From Kluyvera genomosp. 3 (GTDB lineage: Bacteria; Pseudomonadota; Gammaproteobacteria; Enterobacterales; Enterobacteriaceae), in assembly GCA_002211745.1 (NCBI GenBank), contig CP022114.1:4186645-4250644 (forward strand): a DNA stretch of 64,000 nt, given 5' to 3'. The notes beneath the pieces were generated by a model. It saw only the letters and a list, made by a program, of their open reading frames with translations, was not told the DNA's origin and did no database searches. A program made the translations under genes and the position numbers. Below, piece after piece: positions 30,146 to 41,027 of this stretch; the stretch's first letter is position 1, and each line of letters starts with the position of its first letter.

Positions 30146-31813
30146 GTGGCTCAATTCGTTTATACCATGCATCGTGTCGGCAAAGTGGTTCCGCCGAAAC
30201 GTCATATTCTTAAAAACATCTCGCTGAGCTTCTTCCCTGGCGCAAAAATCGGTGTTCTGGGTCTGAACGGCGCCGGTAAATCCACCCTGCTGAAAATCAT
30301 GGCTGGTATCGATACCGATATCGAGGGCGAAGCGCGCCCGCAGCCGGGCATCAAGATTGGCTACCTGCCGCAGGAGCCGCAGCTGAACCCTGAGCATACC
30401 GTTCGTGAATCCGTTGAAGAAGCGGTTTCCGAAGTGGTTAACGCGCTGAAAGGCCTGGATGAAGTGTATGCGAAGTACGCTGAACCGGATGCTGACTTCG
30501 ATAAGCTGGCCGCGCAACAGGGCAAGTTCGAAGAGATTATTCAGGCGCACGACGGTCACAACCTGAACGTGCAGCTCGAACGTGCCGCTGACGCGCTGCG
30601 TCTGCCGGACTGGGATGCCAAAATAGCTAACCTCTCCGGTGGTGAACGCCGCCGCGTCGCGCTGTGCCGCCTGCTGCTGGAAAAACCAGACATGCTGCTG
30701 CTCGACGAACCGACTAACCACCTGGATGCCGAATCCGTGGCGTGGCTGGAACGCTTCCTGCACGACTTCGAAGGCACCGTTGTGGCGATTACCCACGACC
30801 GTTACTTCCTCGACAACGTCGCGGGTTGGATCCTGGAGCTTGACCGCGGTGAAGGCATTCCGTGGGAAGGCAATTACTCCTCCTGGCTGGAGCAGAAAGA
30901 TCAGCGTCTGGCACAGGAAGCGTCTCAGGAAGCGGCTCGCCGTAAATCCATTGAGAAAGAGCTGGAGTGGGTTCGTCAGGGCGCGAAGGGCCGTCAGTCT
31001 AAGGGTAAAGCCCGTCTGGCGCGCTTTGAAGAGCTGAACAACACCGAATACCAGAAGCGTAACGAAACCAACGAACTGTTTATCCCACCAGGAGCTCGTC
31101 TGGGCGATAAAGTCGTTGAGGTCAGCAACCTGTGTAAATCCTACGGCGATCGCGTGCTGATCGACGATCTGAGCTTCTCAGTACCGAAAGGCGCCATTGT
31201 CGGCATCATCGGTCCGAACGGTGCGGGTAAATCCACTCTGTTCCGCATGATGTCCGGACAGGAACAGCCGGACAGCGGCACCATCTCGCTGGGCGAAACC
31301 GTCAAGCTGGCCTCCGTTGACCAGTTCCGTGACGCAATGGATAACAGCAAAACCGTGTGGGAAGAAGTTTCCGGCGGGTTGGATATCATGAAGATCGGCA
31401 ACACCGAGATGCCAAGCCGTGCCTACGTGGGCCGCTTCAACTTCAAGGGCGTGGATCAGGGCAAACGCGTCGGCGAGCTGTCCGGTGGTGAGCGTGGCCG
31501 TCTGCATTTGGCGAAGCTGCTGCAGGTTGGCGGCAACATGCTGCTGCTCGATGAACCGACCAACGACCTGGATATTGAAACCCTGCGCGCGCTGGAAAAC
31601 GCCCTGCTGGAATTCCCGGGCTGCGCGATGGTTATCTCGCACGACCGTTGGTTCCTTGACCGTATCGCCACCCACATTCTGGACTACCAGGATGAAGGTA
31701 AGGTTGAGTTCTTCGAAGGTAACTTTACCGAATACGAAGAGTACAAAAAACGCACGCTGGGCGCCGATGCGCTGGAGCCGAAGCGTATCAAGTACAAACG
31801 TATTGCGAAGTAA
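30146..31813 (+). CDS. ettA: Energy-dependent translational throttle protein EttA (ABC-F)
   Basis: ABC-F ATPase that binds the ribosomal E site and gates the first elongation steps according to ATP/ADP level. 555 residues from the GTG at 30146 (VAQFVYTMHRVGKVV), as in E. coli; AGAGGCGA stands upstream. The frame stays open upstream to 29909, but that part overlaps the slt start and has no family support. Two ATPase domains: GLNGAGKST and LSGGERRRVALCRLLL, then GPNGAGKST and LSGGERGRLHLAKLL, with the arm and linker between. Complete. Confidence 0.97.
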   Translation: MAQFVYTMHRVGKVVPPKRHILKNISLSFFPGAKIGVLGLNGAGKSTLLKIMAGIDTDIEGEARPQPGIKIGYLPQEPQLNPEHTVRESVEEAVSEVVNALKGLDEVYAKYAEPDADFDKLAAQQGKFEEIIQAHDGHNLNVQLERAADALRLPDWDAKIANLSGGERRRVALCRLLLEKPDMLLLDEPTNHLDAESVAWLERFLHDFEGTVVAITHDRYFLDNVAGWILELDRGEGIPWEGNYSSWLEQKDQRLAQEASQEAARRKSIEKELEWVRQGAKGRQSKGKARLARFEELNNTEYQKRNETNELFIPPGARLGDKVVEVSNLCKSYGDRVLIDDLSFSVPKGAIVGIIGPNGAGKSTLFRMMSGQEQPDSGTISLGETVKLASVDQFRDAMDNSKTVWEEVSGGLDIMKIGNTEMPSRAYVGRFNFKGVDQGKRVGELSGGERGRLHLAKLLQVGGNMLLLDEPTNDLDIETLRALENALLEFPGCAMVISHDRWFLDRIATHILDYQDEGKVEFFEGNFTEYEEYKKRTLGADALEPKRIKYKRIAK

Positions 31814-31820
31814 TGACTCC

Positions 31821-31850
31821 CAAGCGGATGGCGCACGCCATCCGCTTTAA
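31821..31850 (+). terminator. ettA terminator hairpin
   Basis: AAGCGGATGGCG (31822-31833) and CGCCATCCGCTT (31836-31847), eight bases after the ettA stop. T run is short. Confidence 0.75.
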
Positions 31851-32250
31851 TAATACTAAACGAGCAATGAAGTAATAATTAAAACATTCAGTCCAGAACT
31901 GAATATCGTTTTTCAAACCGCTAACTCCCTATTTTTCCCGTCGAAATATAACTTAATCAAATACAATAGCATTAAGAAAAACCCATCATATATAATCACT
32001 ATTGTGGTGCTTTAACGACTGTGCTAAAAATGCCACATGAGTAAAGCCTTGCTATTATTCATGATGGCTATTCATGGACAGGAATCCATCGAATATAAAA
32101 TTCCATTGATAATACATTAAGGAATAAAATGTTTTATCACATTATCTATCGTGTGATATTCAGAACAAACAAAATAAAGGGTGCGGATGAACCTTGTTCA
32201 TTGTTTTTAGAAAACCATTCACCCAATTAATTAAGTTCACTGAATATCTT
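31851..32250 (+). promoter_or_regulatory. AT-rich upstream region of the capsule export operon
   Basis: No gene seen. The composition drops sharply to AT-rich right after the ettA terminator, which marks the left edge of the acquired capsule locus. It contains a symmetric element TATCACA (32135-32141), 10 bases, TGTGATA (32152-32158). Such regions ahead of group 2 kps operons are known to bind H-NS, IHF and SlyA in E. coli; I cannot place their sites here. Confidence 0.5.
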
Positions 32251-33417
32251 ATGAAAATAAATAAAATACTGCCTGGCCGATTTATTGCGAGAAAAAAAAG
32301 GCTGGCCCGCACCGCATTAAAAAAAATCCGGCAGATCGATGTACAGCGCCATCTGTGGAAAGCGGTCATCGCAGCCCCAATGTGCCTGCTGATTATTTAC
32401 CTGGCGGTTTTCAGCCAGCCCGCTACGTCAGCGAGTCTAAGGTCGCAGTCAAGCGCCCTAACGATCTTGACAGTTCCAGCCTCAATTTCGGCTTGCTTCT
32501 GGGGCATCTAACCCCTCTTCCGCCGAAGATTCGCTGTACCTGAAAGAATACATCAACTCACCGGATATGTTGCAAACACTGGATAAAAAGCTCGATTTCC
32601 ATCAGGCCTTTAGCCAGAGTGGCTGGGATTTTCTGTTCCATCTGCCCACCGACATTACTGCTGAACGCTACCTTGAATATTACCGCTCCCGCCTGACCGT
32701 CGACTACGACGAGAAAACCGGGCTACTGTCGATTCAGACACAGGGCTTTACCCTGAGTTCGCCCAGGCGTTTAACCAGGCGGTACTGAAGGAGTCCGAGC
32801 GCTTTATTAACGAGCTATCGCATCGAATCGCCCGCGAGCAAATGCAGTTTGCCGAGCAGCAGCTAGAAGAGACAAAGTCGCGTCTGAACACCAGCAAGAG
32901 CCAGCTTCTGGCCTATCAGAACAGTAATAACGTGCTGGATCCTGCTGCCTCCGCAGAAGCAGCGACCACCCTGGTCAACACACTGATTGCTAAAAAGATC
33001 GAGATGGAAGCCGACCTGCGAAACCTGCTGACCTATTTACGCGAAGATGCCCCGCAGGTGGTCAGTACCCAAAATGCCATAAAATCATTACAAGCTCAGA
33101 TCGATGTTGAGCAAAATAAAATTACCGCACCGGACGGCAAGAAGCTCAATAGCATGGCGGCTGATTTTGAAGATCTAAAAACTACGGTGAAATTTGATAA
33201 CGACCTGTATGCACTGGCATTGCAGGCTATCGAAAAAACCCGCCTGGAAAGTGCGCGGAAATTAAAAACGCTGTCCGTTATTAGCTCGCCGCAGCTACCG
33301 CAAGAATCGCGTTTTCCGAATGTGCCATATCTCTTAGCCAGCTGGTTATTGGTGTGTTGTCTGCTCTTTGGCACGGCCAAATTATTGATCGCCATTATTG
33401 AAGATCACAAAGACTAA
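32251..33417 (+). CDS. kpsE: Capsule export inner-membrane protein KpsE (frame interrupted)
   Basis: Polysaccharide co-polymerase-type (PCP-3) protein that links the KpsMT transporter to the outer-membrane channel. Membrane segment near residues 42-58 (PMCLLIIYLAVF), long periplasmic coiled-coil, and a C-terminal membrane segment (YLLASWLLVCCLLFGTAKLL). Core motifs SQPRYVSESKVAVKR, LYLKEYINSPDML and LSVISSPQLPQESRFPN match E. coli KpsE. Three breaks, one base short each (32419-32421, 32501-32504, 32751-32753). The start at 32251 is a guess: no strong ribosome-binding site, and a TTG at 32194 is also open. Restored length about 389. Confidence 0.9.
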
Positions 33418-33448
33418 TCAACCGCCAATATCATTAACAGAGTCTATT

Positions 33449-35117
33449 ATGAAATTAGTTAAAACGATTCTTGTATTGAGTATCCTGCAATCCTGTCAGG
33501 CGCTGGCGCTGGATATTACCGCCGATCCACAGCTTACAGGCGCTGCGGGTTTACCACAGCTGCTGGCGGCAAAGTCACAGAGCACAGACAGCAACGGCTT
33601 TGATAATACTCCAATACCTATTCCGGCCCAACCATTAAGCCGCATGTTTGGCGCTCAGCTGTTTAACGGTTCCACCGCCGACAGCGGTAGCAGCATTGGT
33701 TTTAACCCTAACTACGTGATTGGCCTCGGCGATACGATCCAGATCCGCCTATGGGCGCATTTAATTTTGACGGCGCACTTCCTGTCGATCCCAAAGGGAA
33801 TATTTTCGTTCCTAACGTCGGCCCGTTGAAGGTCAACGGCGTCAGCAACGGCCAGCTTAACAGCCTGGTGACGGCTAAAATTAAAGAGGTATATCAGTCT
33901 AACGTTAACGTATATGCCTCTTTACTACAGGCACAGCCGGTAAAAGTATTTGTCACCGGCTACGTCAGAAACCCAGGGTTGTACGGCGGCGTGGCCTCCG
34001 ATTCTCTGCTCTCTTATCTGAGCAAAGCGGGGGCGTTGATAGCGATCGCGGAAGCTACGTCGATATCACCGTGAAACGCGGAAAATCCGTACGCTCACGC
34101 GTCAATTTGTACGATTTCCTACTCAACGGATCGCTAAACCTGTCGCAGTTTGCCGATGGCGATACCATTGTCGTTGGCCCGCGCCAATACACCTTTAGCG
34201 TGGAAGGCGATGTGTACAACAGCTACGATTTCGAATTTCACGACAGCAGCATCCCCGTCACGGAAGCACTGGCATGGTCACGGCCAAAACCAGGCGCAAC
34301 ACACTTTACCATCATCCGCCAGCAGGGAGCGATGAAGCGCACGGAGTACTATCCGCTAAGTAGCGCCTCGGGAAAAATGCTGCAGGACGGCGACAAGTTG
34401 ATCATCAGCTCAGACCGCTACGCCGGTACCATCCAGGTACGTATTGAGGGTGCGCACTCCGGAGAACACGCGGTGGTACTGCCGTACGGTTCGACGATGA
34501 AACAGGTGCTGGCGCAGCTAAAAACCAACAGCATGTCACAGCTCAACAGCATCCAACTGTATCGCCACTCGGTCGCGGTACGCCAGAAAGAGATGCTCAA
34601 CACCTCTTTGCAGAAGCTGGAAGAAGCCTCTCTCTCTTCGCAGTCGGCCACCCAGGAAGAAGCTCGCCTGCGCGTACAGGAAGCGCAGCTGGTCAGTCGC
34701 TTTGTGGCCAAAGCGCGCAACGTAGTGCCAAAGGGCCAGGTCGTACTTAACGAAAGCAATCTCGACAGCGTGATTCTGGAAGATGGCGATGTCATTACCA
34801 TCCCAGAAAAAACGTCGCTGGTGATGATCCACGGTTCAGTGCTATTCCCCAACGCTATCTCATGGGAGAAGAAGCTAGATGTGGATGATTATATTGAAAA
34901 ATGTGGTGGGCTGACGCAGAAATCCGGGCAGTCAAAAATCATCGTCATTCATCAGGATGGCTCCGCGGTGGATGCCGATGATGTGGATGACGTTCGTCCA
35001 GGCGATGAAATTATGGTGCTGCCGAAGTATGAAACCAAGAACCTGGAAGTCACGCGCGGGATATCCACCATTCTTTACCAGATGGCGGTGGCGGCGAAAG
35101 TCATTCTGGATCTGTAA
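33449..35117 (+). CDS. kpsD: Capsule export outer-membrane/periplasmic protein KpsD (frame interrupted)
   Basis: OPX-family protein, functionally like Wza, that forms the path through periplasm and outer membrane. Signal peptide of about 20 residues ([20 protein letters not shown]). Polysaccharide export domain ([33 protein letters not shown]), several SLBB-type repeats ([27 protein letters not shown]) and the C-terminal [16 protein letters not shown]. Two breaks, one base short each (33753-33755, 34029-34033). Restored length 556, near the 558 of E. coli. Begins 31 bases after kpsE. Confidence 0.92.
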
Positions 35118-35179
35118 CAACAGGGGCGTGGCGGAGAAACTCCGCCACCAACAGAACACCAACATGGAAGCCGTTCAGG

Positions 35180-37198
35180 ATGATAGGCATCTACTCTTCA
35201 GGTATCTGGCAGATCCCGCACCTTCAAAGCTTTTTAGGCGAAGAGTGCAGAAAGCTCTCCTCTTTATCCACATTGTCTGACGAAGTGAACGCCATTGCCG
35301 TTTGGGGAGAACGCCCTTCGGCACAGCGCCCGATCGAACGGGCGCAAAAAGCCGGTGTTCCGGTATTACGTCTGGAAGATGGTTTTACGCGCTCGCTGGG
35401 GCTTGGCATTAACGGCGCGCCACCGTTAAGCATGATCGTTGACGATCTTGGGATTTACTACGATGTTCGCCGCCCTAGCCGACTCGAAAAACTGATCCAA
35501 CAGGAAACAACCGCCCGAGCTTAAAGGATGAGGCGCTACGCGTGACAGCATTTATCGTCGAGAACGATCTGTCCAAATACAACCATGCCCGCAGTTCAAG
35601 GAAAGACACCATTCGGAAGTCACGTTGGTTGTTGACCAGACCTATGGTGATGTCTCCGTTATGCTCGGTGGCGCAACCGAACACCAGTTTGCTGCCATGC
35701 TCTCCTGCGCCAAGAAAGAACATCCCCACGGTGAAATTTGGGTGAAAACACACCCGGACGTTCTGACCGGCAAAAAGAAAGGCTATTTTGAATCGCTAAC
35801 CACCGATCCGCGCATTCGGTTAATCACCAAAGATTTTAGCCCACAGTCCCTGCTACGGCGGGTTTCTCATGTGTATACCGTCACGTCCCAGTACGGTATT
35901 GAAGCGCTCATGGCCGGGAAAAAAGTCGTTTGCTTCGGTCTGCCATGGTATGCGGGATGGGGGCTCACTGATGATAGACACCCTCAGGCCAACAAAATCG
36001 CAGCACGCCGCGGCCTTGCGCCACTGAGCGCGCTGGTCGCTGCCGCATGGTTAAAATACACTCGCTACGTCGATCCCTACACGGGACAACCAGGCACGTT
36101 GTTCGATGTGCTTGATTATCTGCGCATGCAGCGCCAACACCTGCTGACTCGAAGCGGTCAGCTCTGGGCGCCAGGCATGACGCTATGGAAAAGCAGCATC
36201 GTTAAACCTTTCCTGAAAACATCAGGCAACAGCGTTGATTTCTCGCATAAAGGGCGAGAAGCCAGCATTTGCGTCGTTTGGGAGTCAAAGGCGAACAGCG
36301 CTGGCGGCAGAAAGCCGCACAGCACGATATTCCAGTGTGGCGAATGGAGGATGGCTTCCTGCGTTCTTCCGGCCTGGGCTCAGATTTACAGCCGCCGCTG
36401 TCACTGGTCCTGGATAAAAGCGGTATTTATTACGATGCCAGTCGACCCAGCGATCTCGAAAACTTGCTCAATCATTCGCAATTAACGGCGGAACAGCAGC
36501 AGCGAGCACAAGCATTATGGCAAAAGCTTATCGCAAGCAAGCTGAGTAAATATAACCTGGGGGCTAGCTGGAAGCTTCCGCCCAATGCGGCAGGCAAACG
36601 CACACTACTGGTGACCGGACAGGTTGAGAACGATGCCTCTATTGCCCGTGGCACCACAACAATCAGAAGCAATCTGGCTCTGCTGCACACCGTGCGGGAA
36701 CGCAACCCCGATACGTTTATTATCTACAAGCCACATCCGGACGTTCTGGTCGGTAACCGTCCCGGCCATATTTCTGACGAAGAAATGCATCATCTCGCTG
36801 ACTGCATCGCGCTGGATGCTGATGTTATTGAATGTATTCAGCAAGTGCATGAAGTTCATACGATGACGTCCCTTTCAGGGTTTGAAGCCCTAATACACGG
36901 CAAAAACGTGTTTTGCTACGGCATGCCCTTCTATGCCGGCTGGGGACTCACGACTGATAAATACTCCTGCGAACGTCGTCAGCGTCGCCTGACGATTTAC
37001 GATCTTTTATACCAGACACTCATAAGCTACCCCACCTACATCCATCCTGAGTCCAAGCAGTGTATCTCGCCAGAAATGGCGATGGACTGGTTGCTTGCAC
37101 AAAAAAGACAAAACCTGGCAATCAGACGCAGTTCGGGACAGTACCTGCAGCGGCAGGGCCGTAAGCTGCAAATGTTACTTAAAGCGATGAAGAACTAA
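35180..37198 (+). CDS. kpsC: Capsule Kdo-linker synthase KpsC (frame interrupted)
   Basis: Beta-Kdo transferase that extends the poly-Kdo linker on lysophosphatidylglycerol, the terminal glycolipid of group 2 capsules. It has two related halves, each with the set [15 protein letters not shown] / [26 protein letters not shown] / [12 protein letters not shown] and [12 protein letters not shown] / [12 protein letters not shown], so the two-module form of KpsC is clear. Three breaks, one base short each (35514-35516, 35614, 36280-36282); restored length 673 against 675 in E. coli. Between kpsD and kpsC there is no kpsU. Confidence 0.93.
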
Positions 37199-37216
37199 CG
37201 TAGAGAAGGATGCTCA

Positions 37217-38494
37217 ATGAACAGTAACACGATCACTACGCTCCTCTCAGGGAAACGTTATTTACTATTGCAGGGGCCAATGGGACCGTTCTTTAACGAC
37301 ATAGCTGAATGGTTGGAGTCGCAGCATCGTGAAGCTATGAACGTCGTATTTAATGCCGGCGATCGTTTTTACTGCCGCAAAAGACCCTATATGACATTTA
37401 CACAAACACCGAGAGAATTTCCGCACTGGCTAAAAGAAACATGGCAGAAATACCCTTTCGATACCATCCTGTGCTTCGGTGACTGTCGCCAGTTGCATCA
37501 GGCGGCAAAACGCTGGGCGCAGGCCAAAGGTGTTCGCTTTCTTGCATTCGAGGAAGGTTATCTGCGACCACACTTTATTACACTAGAAAGTGGCGGAGTT
37601 AACGCCTATTCCTCCCTTCCTCGAGATCCGGAATTCTATCGTCATCTGCCCGAGCAACCCGAACTTGAAGTGCACAGCTTAAAGCCATCAACCAGACTGC
37701 GCATCTGGCACGCGATATGGTATTACCTGGTGAGCTGGTATAACCGGGATCAGTTTCCCCATTATCGACACCATAAGGTTTTTTCCCCATGGTATGAAGG
37801 TAAATGCTGGATCCGTGCCGGTTGGAGAAAACAATGGTACCGCTATAAAGAACGGCATGTAATGGATCTGCTGAAAACCAAACTCGATAAGCGCTACTTT
37901 CTGGCGATTTTGCAAGTTTATAACGATAGCCAGATTCGTCACCATAGCCCTTATAAAGATGTACGTAACTATATAAACGATTTGATGTATTCATTTTCGA
38001 AAAAAGCGTCTCCGACAGACTTTCTTGTTTTTAAACATCATCCGATGGATCGTGGGCATCGTCTTTATGGGCCATTGATAAAAAAGTTGGGTAAAAAATA
38101 TGGTGTCAGTAATCGAGTGATTTATGTTCATGATCTACCAATGCCGAAAATGCTGACACATGCAAAAGCAGTGATCACGATTAACAGCACAGCAGGGATT
38201 TCTGCGCTGATTCACAATAAGCCGTTGAAAGTGATGGGACAAGCGCTATATGACATTAAAGGATTAACCTATCAAGGGCATTTAAACCAGTACTGGAGAG
38301 CACATTTTAAGCCGGATGCTAAGCTATTTAAGAGATTTAACGTGTATCTGCGTGTGAACACACAGATTAATGCCGTGTTTTATGGAACAAAGTCTCCGGA
38401 AATGGATAAATTCTCTCTATCTTCCATGCAAGGGATAAATAACAAAATAACTCTTTCAGGAAGTAATTTTCCATATAGCCAAAGAAAATATTGA
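37217..38494 (+). CDS. kpsS: Capsule Kdo transferase KpsS
   Basis: Adds the first Kdo to the lipid acceptor before KpsC continues. 425 residues, complete, somewhat longer than E. coli KpsS. Motifs: LLLQGPMGPFFNDIAEWL at the N-terminus, FLAFEEGYLRPHFITLE, DFLVFKHHPMDRG and INSTAGISALIHNKPLKVMG, typical of the KpsS/LipB family. GAAGGA lies 7 bases before the ATG. Last gene of the rightward kpsEDCS operon; 47 bases separate its stop from the convergent serotype block. Confidence 0.94.
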   Translation: MNSNTITTLLSGKRYLLLQGPMGPFFNDIAEWLESQHREAMNVVFNAGDRFYCRKRPYMTFTQTPREFPHWLKETWQKYPFDTILCFGDCRQLHQAAKRWAQAKGVRFLAFEEGYLRPHFITLESGGVNAYSSLPRDPEFYRHLPEQPELEVHSLKPSTRLRIWHAIWYYLVSWYNRDQFPHYRHHKVFSPWYEGKCWIRAGWRKQWYRYKERHVMDLLKTKLDKRYFLAILQVYNDSQIRHHSPYKDVRNYINDLMYSFSKKASPTDFLVFKHHPMDRGHRLYGPLIKKLGKKYGVSNRVIYVHDLPMPKMLTHAKAVITINSTAGISALIHNKPLKVMGQALYDIKGLTYQGHLNQYWRAHFKPDAKLFKRFNVYLRVNTQINAVFYGTKSPEMDKFSLSSMQGINNKITLSGSNFPYSQRKY

Positions 38495-38541
38495 TCAAGG
38501 ATATGACATTCCTGCCTCAGTTTTAAATTTAAAAATAAAAA

Positions 38542-39744
38542 TCAGCAAATTGTGTCATTATCTTTAGTCAAATTTAAATTAGAATAATCCTGAAATGATA
38601 TTGCAGATTCTTTTTTAGAAAGAACATTGTTAATTATTTTGTTGTTTGAAGCATCTAATAATATAATATCAAACCCACCAATATTTTCAAACCTACAACG
38701 TTCAATCATAGAATTCTCTATAGATTGAAATCTAATTGCTGTGTTTTTTATTGTATGAAAGACACAACCATCTACTTTAACATTTTTATGTTTAACTATA
38801 TTATAGCTATGAGACCCAAGACCAGCCTGAACATTTAAAAAACAACATGAAGTAATAAAAATATTTTCACAAGGAGTATGATCCCATTGTCCAAAAGCGG
38901 GAAACCCTTTTTCATTATTAAAATCAATATTAATTTCCTCATGTGAGGAATTATCGCTTATAATCGTATTAATAAAAAAACAATTATTAACAATGAAATT
39001 AGATTGAGAATTACATTCAATTCTATGAGAGTTTTTACCATTCGTAAAAACAATATTCTCAATATTGACATTGGCAGCACGCCCAAAGATCATAGCACTA
39101 CGACTATGCTTAGCAATATCACCTCTGAGATCAATAGTAAAATCTCGAAAATGATAATTACCTCGACCATTATATCCATTTCCTTTTAAAAAATTGCGTT
39201 CTCCCTTCTTACCATTGATAAAAAGCCAATTCCCATTTTCGCTTTGATACTCTATTATTGTTTTGAAAACCCCAGAACCAAACAACTTTATATTTGAAGA
39301 TAATTCTATATAATCACTAACAATAACCTTACCTTCATCCAAATAATAATCACCAGGGAAGTTGAATATTTCTCTCAATAATTCAGTATCATCATGCATT
39401 CCATCAAAGTGTACACCTAGTTGTCTCAATGGCGTAAAACCATCATCGGCTATTAATTCCATTACATACAAATCATTTATTTTAATAGTGTATCTCTTCA
39501 TGTTTATATTATTTGGCTTACTCACCAAATATAAGGCTCCTCCACCATCATTAGCATGATAATAGCCACACGTTCTAATCAATAGACCATCAGATAAATC
39601 AATGCGACTCACATCAGAAATAATACTAACATTAACCTCTCTTTTGTTCCCCATATGAAAAAGACGTACTCTTGCAATGCTTAATGCCGGAATACACCAT
39701 AAAAGATGAAGTAATTTCCTTCTTGTGAACACAATAAGTCTCAT
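38542..39744 (-). CDS. Secreted beta-helix, pectate-lyase-like protein of the capsule locus
   Basis: 400 residues, complete. N-terminal basic/hydrophobic stretch with a twin-arginine-like start (TRRKLLHLLWCIPALS), so export is likely, though no clean cleavage site is seen. After it come GGGALYLVS and GVHFDGMHDDTELLREI, the pattern that opens many right-handed beta-helix proteins (pectate lyase 3 type, also phage tailspikes), then repeated short Asn-rich rungs (NIKLFGSG, NVNIENIVFTNG, NFIVNNCFF, NVKVDGCVF, MIERCRFENIGG, NKIINNVL). A polysaccharide lyase, hydrolase or surface-binding role is inferred. Last gene of the leftward serotype block; strongly AT-rich. Confidence 0.7.
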   Translation of the reverse strand: MRLIVFTRRKLLHLLWCIPALSIARVRLFHMGNKREVNVSIISDVSRIDLSDGLLIRTCGYYHANDGGGALYLVSKPNNINMKRYTIKINDLYVMELIADDGFTPLRQLGVHFDGMHDDTELLREIFNFPGDYYLDEGKVIVSDYIELSSNIKLFGSGVFKTIIEYQSENGNWLFINGKKGERNFLKGNGYNGRGNYHFRDFTIDLRGDIAKHSRSAMIFGRAANVNIENIVFTNGKNSHRIECNSQSNFIVNNCFFINTIISDNSSHEEINIDFNNEKGFPAFGQWDHTPCENIFITSCCFLNVQAGLGSHSYNIVKHKNVKVDGCVFHTIKNTAIRFQSIENSMIERCRFENIGGFDIILLDASNNKIINNVLSKKESAISFQDYSNLNLTKDNDTIC

Positions 39745-39814
39745 ATAAAATATAATTATGTGATCAGACTATGCCCAACCACATAATTAATATAGACAAC
39801 AAGAAATTATTTTT

Positions 39815-41027
39815 TTAATTTACAAAACTTAATAAACCAGGATGCCTTGATAATAACATTTTACGACGACGCTCGATTGAGACCTTACCGGCCTTAGTCT
39901 GATTATTTAGAAGATTATAATCAAGAGCACTTAATGAACTTTGAAAGAGTCCCAATCTCTCGTAAGCATAACACAATGTCATCAATGCTTTTATATTGAA
40001 ATTTTTTCGACATAATGGTTCTAATAAGAATATTGCTTTATCATATTCTCTTAGCTCATTATAGACCTGCCCCAGTTTAATGGCAGCACGTCCAAGAAAT
40101 GGCGTATATTCTAATGCTTTATTAAGATATGAAACAGAAGATGATTTGAAACCTAAAGCATCAAGTGACAATCCGTACAAGAAGTTAAAATATCCACTAT
40201 CAGGGCATTTCTGTAACATTTTTTCAACCAAATGAATATTCACATGGACGTCTTTATTCTCTAATAGAAGATTTTCATTAAGAATTTTTAGCTCCTCGAT
40301 TTCATCCTCCCTGAACAAACTGCACTTCTTAATGTCAGATAAGCCTACAGATGACCCTCTGGAGATCATTAAGCCTAATAGTTCATCAATATTTCTAGTT
40401 TGGTTCAAATCTTCTAACACGCCATGCTTAAAATTATTTAATACGTAAACCTTTGAGTTTGGTATAGCATTTTTTAATTTGTTTGCAGAATATAAATCGA
40501 TGAAGTTACCATTGTTAGAAACAATAATGACCTCACCATTTTTATTATACTCAAGAGAGCATAAGTCAAGATGGTTATTCCCATCGCCGATCGCGTTCGA
40601 GTTTTCAATACTTTTTGAAAACTTCATCCCCAATATATGCTCAGGATTAAATGCAACAATTCTATCCGCACCGACTAAGGATCCAAATTTTAATGCGGCA
40701 TAAGCCCCATGCTCGATCCCAGGATCCAGAGTTTACCCCCTTAACATATTTTCTTTTACATTCATTTAGAAACTCAACTAATTTTTCATCTGACGGATAG
40801 TCTGGCACACCTTGAGTATACCATTCTTGGTTATAATCATTAAGATATACTCTTGTCGCAGGGAGTGATTTGAACTTGCGTCCGAACGTAAATTTCCCTT
40901 TAGTGGTGTTTCTTGCTGAAAATATAACCAAAAGATTTTTACTATTCTCTTTCTCTATAATATTAATACTATCCATATATTTTGATATCCTCTTTGTATA
41001 ACTATAATAACATTTATTGATTAACAT
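39815..41027 (-). CDS. Alpha/beta-hydrolase-like protein with C-terminal TPR repeats (frame interrupted)
   Basis: Two breaks, one base short each in the G runs (coding) at 40736-40740 and 40705-40708. Once restored, about 404 residues read through KLWILGSSMGAYAALKFG and GADRIVAFNPE: a GxSxG nucleophile elbow of an alpha/beta-hydrolase. The C-terminal half (about residues 270-370) has helical repeats such as YFNFLYGLSLDALGFKSSSV and GRAAIKLGQVYNELREYDKA, which fit TPRs. It may be an O-acyltransferase or esterase acting on the capsule; the meningococcal A O-acetyltransferase CsaC, also paired with a Stealth enzyme, is of this fold as I recall. The ATG at 41027 overlaps the previous gene by 14 bases. 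Confidence 0.7.
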
